Notes under the pieces: model-generated
The model's database searches: none
Told to the model about the DNA's origin: nothing
What the model saw: only the letters and a program-made list of their open reading frames with translations
Shown here: piece by piece, positions 58,652 through 64,000 of the stretch
Layout of the letters: each line of letters opens with the position of its first letter
Position numbering within the stretch: the stretch's first letter is position 1
Translations under genes and position numbers: made by a program
Assembly (NCBI GenBank): GCA_015075175.1
Contig: JABTUV010000017.1
Location: 1-64,000 of the forward strand
DNA from: a bacterium
GTDB lineage: Bacteria; Hinthialibacterota; Hinthialibacteria; H5-UNCL2
Reading direction: 5' to 3'
DNA length: 64,000 bases

Positions 58652-60985
58652 TCAGCGATAAAGGCTCCAGTGGAGTTCACGCACGGCGGAGGGCAGCCCG
58701 CCCGGCGGCGGAGTGTCCGTGATGGGAAGCGGAATCTCCGGCTGCTCGACCAGGAGCTGGCCGAAATCCACCTCGGAGAAGGAGGGATTGTCCACATAGT
58801 GGAAAATCCGCGCCTCGATCTCCGCCGGATCGGTCGTACCCCAGTAATTGTTCTGCGCGTACTGGCGCAAGATGGCGGTGCGCGAGGTGTTGCAGAAAAC
58901 GGCGTTGAATCCGTTGTCGCGGATATTGTTCCTGCCCACGTTGGTCTGGCCGGTGTTGCGGAAGGTGAAAGATTCGGCGGGGCGGCCCAGGCGCGGACGC
59001 GCGCTGTTAAGCATGGCCACCCCGTTGAAGTCGTTGCGGATGATATAGTTGAGCGCGATCAGCGGAATCGCGCCGTTGGTCGCGTAGATGCCCGTGCCGC
59101 TCTCCGGAGCCGCCGTATTGCCGCCGCCCGGACTTTGCACTACCAGGATGCGGTTGCGCTGGATCACGCAGCGCCGGATCATCGGATCCGTATTGTTGAG
59201 ATACACTCCCGTGTGGTTGGAGTCGATCAGCCCGTCCTCCAGCACCAGGTTGTCGTCGGCGATGGCCGGATTGACGACCAGTTCCTGGTAGGTGATGGCG
59301 CGGTTGGCGTAGCGCACGGAAAAGCGCGCCAGCTCCGACATCTGATTGTGCTGGTTAAAGAGGATGCCGTCCCAGCCGCCGGCCAGGTCGGCGCTGGAGA
59401 GGGCGGCGTAGCCGAAGGTGACGCCCAGATGGCTGCCGCCGGTTTCCAGCGCGGCCAGGGCGTGCCCCGTCGTGTAGGAGGCGTCCCCGTCGCCCAGTTG
59501 CGCCAGCCAGCCGGGCTTGCCGAAACTCACCCCCATCCGCCCCGTCTCCTGTTGAAAGCCCGCCAGCGAGATGAAGGCCGCATCGCGCCCGTGGCTGTTA
59601 AACTCGCCCGACGCCAAGTCGAATCCGTTCAGATTCGTTCCTTCCGCGTGCAGGCCGCCGCGAATCTCCAACCGCCGCCCGCCCGGAAACACCATGCGTT
59701 GGCCCGACATCACGATCAGCCGGTCGTTCTGCGAAACGATCACGCTCACGCCGAAGACGAAATCGGTATACGTGCCCGAGTAAATCTGCGCGATACCGGG
59801 CAAAAGCGAGTTGGCGTAGCTGGCCAGTTGCGGCAGGGTGTAAACCAGGCCGATGCCCGGCGTGGTAATCACGTTCACCGTCTGGGTTCCCGCCTGGGAG
59901 ATGCGAAACAGGTTGCCGGTCTGGCGCTCGACCACGAAGAGGTCGCCGCGCCGCCCCGCCGCCAGCGCGACCGGCCCCGAGAATCCGCCGGCGATGTCGG
60001 TGAAGGTGTCGATGGTGCCGTTGGAGCGAAACGTCAGGCGCGAGATCACATTGGAGCCGGTTCCCGCCAGCGCGCGCGTCACGTACAGATCAGTGCCGCC
60101 CCCGCCCGTCGCGGTGGTCTGATACGCCAGCGAACCCTTGAAGCTGCTGGACAACTGCAGGATGCCGTCGGTCTGCCCGTTGCGGTCCACGTCGCGCAGG
60201 ACGCGATAGAGTCCCACTGTTTCGTGGGCCACGAAGAGATCGCCGGTCGACGGGCCGCTGCCGTCCAGCTTGAACGCCATGCCCAGCGGCACGGAAGGCT
60301 GCGGCAGATTCACGTTGAAAGTCGCGAATCGGCCCCAACCCTCGGCATATCCGTCGTTGTTGGCGTCCGGGGTCACGGTATAGATCACGCGCGCACCGGT
60401 CAGCAGCGTATCGCTGACGTAGAGATCGCCGGTCAGCCCGTTGGTCATGGCGAAGGCCACGTTGCCCGGCGAACTGAGCACGGAAAACTCGGCGAAGACG
60501 CGGATGCGGTTGGAGAAGCCGTCGCCGTCGGTGTCCGGCTCGGCCGCCATAATGCGGCGGCCCACCTTGTCGGCGAAGTACGCCGTCCCGCCCGAATCCA
60601 CCGCGATGCCCTGCACGTCCACGGTGGTCTGGCCGGTGGCCGCGCCGATCATGATGTTGCTGACCAGGCGCTCGACGGCAAGCGCCACCACGTTCTGCAC
60701 CCCGCCGGCGCCCGCCACGTATGCGATGGGAACCCGATAGACGCGCGTAATCTCGCCCACGTTGGCGGTCTTGCAGGCGAAGATGTCCCCCGCCGGCGAA
60801 ATCGTGAATCCCGTAATGGTGTCCCCGCTGGACTGCGTGATGGGCGTGGCGGTCGCGCCGGTAATCAGGTTGGCCACGAACTCCGAGCGCAAGCCGCTGG
60901 CTACGGAGATATTGCTCTGCGCAAGGGCCGGACCCGCCAGACTTGCGGCCAGCCCCAACAGCAGGAATAACTTAAGTCTTTTCAA
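58652..60985 (-). CDS. large secreted protein: NHL-like propeller followed by right-handed beta-helix
   Basis: A 777-residue exported protein with a Sec signal peptide (LFLLLGLAASLAGPALA). Residues 25-420 contain recurring blades (GDIFACKTANVG, GTAYFADKVGRRI, GDLYVSDTL, GDLFVVERQTGNLFRIS) with Asp-rich DTDGDGFSN and DRNGQTDG calcium-type loops. Residues 430-735 have beta-helix turns rich in N/G/I (TGVYLNNTDPMIRRC, IYATNGAIPLIALNYII, NVGRNNIRDNGFNAV). The start is TTG 60985, 6 nt after AGGAG. The C-terminus VRELHWSLYR resembles that of the sugar dehydrogenase at 52101. A carbohydrate- or surface-binding role is possible but unproven. Confidence 0.78.
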   Translation of the reverse strand: MKRLKLFLLLGLAASLAGPALAQSNISVASGLRSEFVANLITGATATPITQSSGDTITGFTISPAGDIFACKTANVGEITRVYRVPIAYVAGAGGVQNVVALAVERLVSNIMIGAATGQTTVDVQGIAVDSGGTAYFADKVGRRIMAAEPDTDGDGFSNRIRVFAEFSVLSSPGNVAFAMTNGLTGDLYVSDTLLTGARVIYTVTPDANNDGYAEGWGRFATFNVNLPQPSVPLGMAFKLDGSGPSTGDLFVAHETVGLYRVLRDVDRNGQTDGILQLSSSFKGSLAYQTTATGGGGTDLYVTRALAGTGSNVISRLTFRSNGTIDTFTDIAGGFSGPVALAAGRRGDLFVVERQTGNLFRISQAGTQTVNVITTPGIGLVYTLPQLASYANSLLPGIAQIYSGTYTDFVFGVSVIVSQNDRLIVMSGQRMVFPGGRRLEIRGGLHAEGTNLNGFDLASGEFNSHGRDAAFISLAGFQQETGRMGVSFGKPGWLAQLGDGDASYTTGHALAALETGGSHLGVTFGYAALSSADLAGGWDGILFNQHNQMSELARFSVRYANRAITYQELVVNPAIADDNLVLEDGLIDSNHTGVYLNNTDPMIRRCVIQRNRILVVQSPGGGNTAAPESGTGIYATNGAIPLIALNYIIRNDFNGVAMLNSARPRLGRPAESFTFRNTGQTNVGRNNIRDNGFNAVFCNTSRTAILRQYAQNNYWGTTDPAEIEARIFHYVDNPSFSEVDFGQLLVEQPEIPLPITDTPPPGGLPSAVRELHWSLYR

Positions 60986-61036
60986 GGGGTTCTCCTATTC
61001 TTTAGGAACACGCCATCCACAATCCTGTGCACGATG

Positions 61037-61066
61037 AGCCTATCACTCGTGGTTCGTAAGTGTCAA
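61037..61066 (-). promoter_or_regulatory. candidate sigma-70 promoter of the secreted propeller/beta-helix gene
   Basis: TTGACA (61066-61061), an 18-nt spacer and TAGGCT (61042-61037), about 50 nt before the TTG start at 60985. The -35 box is perfect, the -10 is weak. Confidence 0.4.
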
Positions 61067-61189
61067 CTTTTTCTTGGCCGGAAAGGGGCGTCCCAAAAGC
61101 CCGCATCGCCCACGTTAACTGCTTAAATGTGAGATGATTACAGCGGACTCGGCGAGCCTGTCGGGCGTGCTCGGGGTGGTCTGTCGCCG

Positions 61190-61400
61190 AGCTGTCATTT
61201 CGACCGTGTGCTGTCGTGTGCTGTCGTGTGCTGTCGTGTGCCAGTGTGCGGTCTGTCGCCGCGCGGTCGCCAAGCTGTCATTTCGACCGCAGGGAGAAAT
61301 CTCCCCCACTTGCTTCCTGCCGTCCCGCGCCCATCGCCAGTTTTCTCCCTGCGGTCGAAATGACAGCTGAGTCGAAATGACAGCTGAGTCGAAATGACCG
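61190..61400. repeat. GTCATTTCGACCG palindromic repeats and a TGTGCTGTCG tandem
   Basis: Three or more TGTGCTGTCG units lie at about 61206-61240. They are followed by TGTCATTTCGACCGCAGGGA at about 61275 and its inverse TCCCTGCGGTCGAAATGACA at about 61348, then two further GTCGAAATGACAGCTGA copies. This GTCATTTCGACC type is widespread in many bacterial phyla. With the GCGGCAGCTTGCTGCCGC palindrome at 61482-61500 it fills the 538-nt gap 60986-61523, where no gene is seen. Confidence 0.8.
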
Positions 61401-61481
61401 CTGGGGGGATGCGCCTCCTCCTCAGCCGCCTTCCCCTCGCCGCGCATTTCGACTATCCTGGCCTGTAAACGGCATCCGGAC

Positions 61482-61500
61482 TGCGGCAGCTTGCTGCCGC
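61482..61500. repeat. GCGGCAGCTTGCTGCCGC palindrome
   Basis: TGCGGCAGCTTGCTGCCGCA is a perfect palindrome of the family found at 40517 and, in frame, at 40769 and 41380. Located 24 nt before the ABC ATPase start. Confidence 0.85.
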
Positions 61501-61523
61501 ATGACCGGCGGAGGCGATGCCCC

Positions 61524-63017
61524 TTGCTTCTGGAAATGAAACGCATCACCAAGCAGTTTCCCGGCGTCTTGGCGCTGGACGGCGTGGACTTCTCCATCGA
61601 CGCCGGCGAAGTGGTTGCGCTGGTGGGCGAGAACGGCGCCGGCAAAAGCACCCTGATGAACATCCTGGCGGGAGTCTTTCCCGCCACGGCGGGCGAGATC
61701 ATCTGGGACGGCCGGCCCGTGCGTATTGATTCGCCCCTGTCCGCGCGGCGACTCGGCATCGCCATCATTCATCAGGAGCTGCAACTCTGCGAGAACCTGG
61801 ACGTCGCGGCCAACCTGTTTCTGGGGCGTGAACCTCGCTTGGGCGGACCGCTGGGAGTCCTGCGCCGAGGCCGGCAGTACGCCGACGCGCGGCAATGGTT
61901 GGATCGCGTCGGGCTGCCGCTGCCCGCCGACACGCCCCTTTCCCGCCTCACCGTGGCCCAGAAGCAACTGGTCGAGATCGCGCGCGCCCTTTCGGTTTCC
62001 GCCCGGCTGGTCGTCATGGACGAACCCACCTCCGCCCTGACGGAAACAGAGGCGCGCCGGCTGTTTGAACTGATCGCGCAACTGCGCGCCCACGGCATCG
62101 CCGTCATCTACATTTCGCATCGCCTTGAGGAAGTGCTGACGCACACCGACCGCGTGGTCTGCCTGCGCGACGGACGCCGCGTCGGGGCGGGTCGCACCGC
62201 GGACCTGTCGCGCGACGACATCATCAAGATGATGGTGGGACGCGAGGTCGGTCAACTCTTTCCCAAGCGGCCCGTGCCGGTGCGCGAGGTGGTACTGGAC
62301 GTGCGGCATCTCTTCGCGCCCGGCGTTTCCGACGTGTCGTTCGTGCTGCGCCGCGGGGAGATCGTGGGCTTTGCGGGCCTGGTCGGGGCGGGCCGCAGCG
62401 AGGTGGTGAACGCGCTCTTCGGCGCGGTTCCAAAAACCGCCGGAGAGGTGTACGTGCGCGGCCGCCTGGCCGACATCCGGCATCCCGGCGACGCGGTGCG
62501 CACCGGACTGGCCTATGTCACCGAGGATCGCAAACTCCTGGGGTTGGTACTCACGCAAAGCGTGCGCGACAACACCACCCTGGCCTTCCTCCGCGACATC
62601 TGCGGCGGCATCCTGCTCGCGCGCGGCCGGGAAACCCGCGTCACCAAGCAGGCCATCGAGCGGCTTCGCATCAAAGTCGCCGACATGCACACGCCCGCGC
62701 TCCATCTCTCCGGCGGCAACCAGCAGAAGGTCGTGCTGGCCAAGTGGTTGGCGGGCACGCCTACGGTCGTGATTCTGGACGAGCCTACCCGCGGCATCGA
62801 CGTGGCCAGCAAGGCGGAAATCCACTCCCTCATCTGCGACCTGGCGGAGGAAGGCGCCGGTGTCATCCTCATCTCCTCCGAGATGGAGGAAGTCCTCGCC
62901 ATGAGCGACCGGATTCTGGTCATGGCGGAGGGGCGCATCACCGGCGAACTCTTGCGGCGCGAGGCGACCCAGGAACGTGTGATGGAACTGGCCTCCCCCC
63001 GCACGGCAAGGAACTGA
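61524..63017 (+). CDS. sugar-type ABC transporter ATP-binding protein (RbsA/MglA family)
   Basis: A 497-residue duplicated ATPase that energises monosaccharide or nucleoside uptake. The first half has Walker A GENGAGKST, signature LTVAQKQLVEIA and Walker B LVVMDEPTSAL. The second half has the typical degenerate Walker A GLVGAGRSE, signature LSGGNQQKVVLA and VVILDEPTRGID. The TTG at 61524 is chosen because GGAGG (61510-61514) lies 9 nt before it; the ATG at 61536 has no ribosome binding site. The usual permease and substrate-binding genes are not adjacent: the next gene is hisG on the other strand. Partners must lie elsewhere. Confidence 0.93.
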   Translation: MLLEMKRITKQFPGVLALDGVDFSIDAGEVVALVGENGAGKSTLMNILAGVFPATAGEIIWDGRPVRIDSPLSARRLGIAIIHQELQLCENLDVAANLFLGREPRLGGPLGVLRRGRQYADARQWLDRVGLPLPADTPLSRLTVAQKQLVEIARALSVSARLVVMDEPTSALTETEARRLFELIAQLRAHGIAVIYISHRLEEVLTHTDRVVCLRDGRRVGAGRTADLSRDDIIKMMVGREVGQLFPKRPVPVREVVLDVRHLFAPGVSDVSFVLRRGEIVGFAGLVGAGRSEVVNALFGAVPKTAGEVYVRGRLADIRHPGDAVRTGLAYVTEDRKLLGLVLTQSVRDNTTLAFLRDICGGILLARGRETRVTKQAIERLRIKVADMHTPALHLSGGNQQKVVLAKWLAGTPTVVILDEPTRGIDVASKAEIHSLICDLAEEGAGVILISSEMEEVLAMSDRILVMAEGRITGELLRREATQERVMELASPRTARN

Positions 63018-63045
63018 GAACGGCGCGAGGCAGAGAGGGGACCAG

Positions 63046-63445
63046 TCGTGGGACAGTCGCTCACGGCGCTTCGTCTCGCCTATGGAAGATGAAAACCCAG
63101 GCGGCTCCCAAGGCGGCCTCGGCGAATCGAAGCCGTCCTCTCGATACGCGGCCCGAAGTCGCATTTCACCTCGATGCGGGCCATCCGTCGGGCCGCTACT
63201 CGAGGACTCGGTTTCTCTTTCTTTCGGAACCCCTGCCAAGTAGCTTCTTCCAGAGCAAGATGCAGAAATGTAAGCCGCGTCCTCGAGCAGGCCCCGTGAT
63301 GCAGAAAGTGTAAGCCGCGTCCTCGAGTAGGCCCCGTGATGCAGAAAGTGTAAGCCGCGTCCTCGAGTAGGCCGTCTGCGGCCGTATCGAGAGGCACGGC
63401 GGCGTGTAGGCGTCAAGGCCGCGTCCATGCCGTCCTCTCGATACC
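63046..63445. repeat. composite palindromic element with 40-nt tandem array
   Basis: Starts GTGGGACAGTCGCTCACG (63047) and continues as an inverted copy of 18837-18937. It then shows CCGTCCTCTCGATACGCGGC and GGGCCGCTACTCGAGGACTC, followed by three 40-nt units (63262-63300, 63301-63340, 63341-63380) sharing TGTAAGCCGCGTCCTCGAG. It ends with GGCCGTATCGAGAGGCACGG and CCGTCCTCTCGATAC. It fills the 430-nt gap between convergent genes; nothing else is seen there. Confidence 0.85.
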
Positions 63446-63447
63446 CG

Positions 63448-64000
63448 CTAGTAGATCACCTTGTTGAGCGGATACTCGATGATGCCCGTCGCGCCGGCGC
63501 GCTTGAGTTCGGGCAGCAGTTCCTTCACCTTGCGCTCATCGATGACCACCTCCAGGGCCATCTCGTCGGGCATCGGCAGCTCGCCGCTGTAATCGAGCAG
63601 CACCTTGCTGCCGTAGAGCGGCGAAACCGTGGGGCTGGAGAGAGCGGGCAGGAGCCTGACCACGTCGGGGACGTGCTCGCGTTTGACGTTCATCTTCAGT
63701 CCCACCTTCTCGTGCGCCTCCAGCGCGGCGGAGAGAAGCATGGCCAGGTTCTCCAGCTTGCGCCGCCTCTCTTCGTCCTTCCAGGCATCATGATTGGCGA
63801 TGAGAACGGTATAGGACTCCAGAATGGTCTCGACGATGCGCAGGTTGTTGGCACGCAGGGAAGAGCCGGTCTCGGTCACATCCACGATGGCGTCCACCAG
63901 GTTGGGGACTTTCACTTCCGTCGCGCCCCAGGAGAACTCGACGTCGACGGGCACGCCCAGTTTCTTGAAATAACGTCGGGTGAAGTTGACCAGCTCAGTG
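63448..64000 (-). CDS. hisG: ATP phosphoribosyltransferase, long form (C-terminal part)
   Basis: First enzyme of histidine biosynthesis, joining ATP and PRPP. Only the C-terminal part is in the window; the frame stays open to the right edge, beginning [17 protein letters not shown]. The catalytic domain end is seen in [20 protein letters not shown] and [17 protein letters not shown]. The roughly 75-residue ACT-like regulatory domain ([48 protein letters not shown]) marks it as the histidine-inhibited long form that does not need HisZ. Its 3' end abuts a repeat array. Confidence 0.95.
   Translation of the reverse strand, partial: TELVNFTRRYFKKLGVPVDVEFSWGATEVKVPNLVDAIVDVTETGSSLRANNLRIVETILESYTVLIANHDAWKDEERRRKLENLAMLLSAALEAHEKVGLKMNVKREHVPDVVRLLPALSSPTVSPLYGSKVLLDYSGELPMPDEMALEVVIDERKVKELLPELKRAGATGIIEYPLNKVIY

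Noticed and set aside
60986-61523. tRNA or small RNA gene in the long gap
   Set aside because: No cloverleaf or T-loop sequence was found; the gap consists of widespread palindromic repeats and a short tandem.
61422-63428. 668-codon minus-strand open frame opposite the ABC ATPase
   Set aside because: Antisense of a complete ABC ATPase and of palindromic repeats; no recognisable domain.

Overview
The window is high-GC bacterial chromosomal DNA from a Gram-negative organism. Evidence for the outer membrane is a CMP-KDO synthetase and a heptose-7-phosphate kinase, both lipopolysaccharide-core enzymes, plus several lipoprotein and Sec signal peptides. The combination of a Tat-exported Gfo/Idh/MocA oxidoreductase, separate GlnRS and GluRS genes, a BshA-type glycosyltransferase, a dockerin-like tail and a cupredoxin-fused sugar dehydrogenase suggests an environmental, polysaccharide-handling lineage of the PVC, Acidobacteria or candidate-phylum (Sumerlaeota/Hydrogenedentota) type. 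The phylum cannot be fixed from this sequence alone. No tRNA, rRNA, phage, transposase gene or CRISPR was found.

Layout. 1-4.9 kb: end of a zinc-ribbon protein, glnS and gltX (minus), dapF (plus). 5-7.7 kb: a secreted Gfo/Idh/MocA oxidoreductase followed by a badly degraded second copy of itself. 7.7-12.2 kb: minus-strand operon of a membrane glycosyltransferase, a PyrK-like electron-transfer subunit and a GspE/PilB ATPase. 12.4-21.6 kb: secreted hydrolase with dockerin-like tail, hybrid histidine kinase, L-glutamate gamma-semialdehyde dehydrogenase and two tandem secreted alpha/beta hydrolases. 22.1-25.6 kb: GH57 enzyme and glgC (alpha-glucan metabolism). 25.6-42.9 kb: a large surface-polysaccharide region with two O-antigen ligase/polymerase proteins, a flippase, three GT4 glycosyltransferases, a methyltransferase, PMT-like membrane proteins (two membrane proteins carry propeller-like domains), a sialidase-like lipoprotein and an SGNH/AlgX-like protein. 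43-47.2 kb: PBP1A and bshA. 47.4-51.8 kb: a tightly coupled minus-strand operon of a LarE-RNase H fusion, a WYL regulator, a CstA-family transporter and a STAS protein. 52.1-53.9 kb: cupredoxin-sugar dehydrogenase. 54.2-60.9 kb: kdsB, heptokinase, accA, a GT2 enzyme, a small lipoprotein, a 55-residue Cys-rich protein and a large secreted propeller/beta-helix protein. 61.5-64 kb: sugar ABC ATPase and the C-terminal part of HisG.

The most unusual trait is the density and variety of short palindromic repeats. At least ten families occupy nearly all intergenic spaces. Copies also sit in frame inside at least five protein-coding genes, form the ends of others, or supply start codons and ribosome binding sites. 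One composite family carries GGGACAGTC/GACTGTCCC ends and 40-nt tandem arrays.

A second trait affects interpretation. Seven genes carry apparent frameshifts that leave conserved protein sequence intact in the next frame, and two short stretches (about 6411-7535 and 54850-55260) are crowded with small indels. This pattern fits locally uncorrected long-read sequence at least as well as real gene decay, so those genes should be read as probably intact until the reads are checked.
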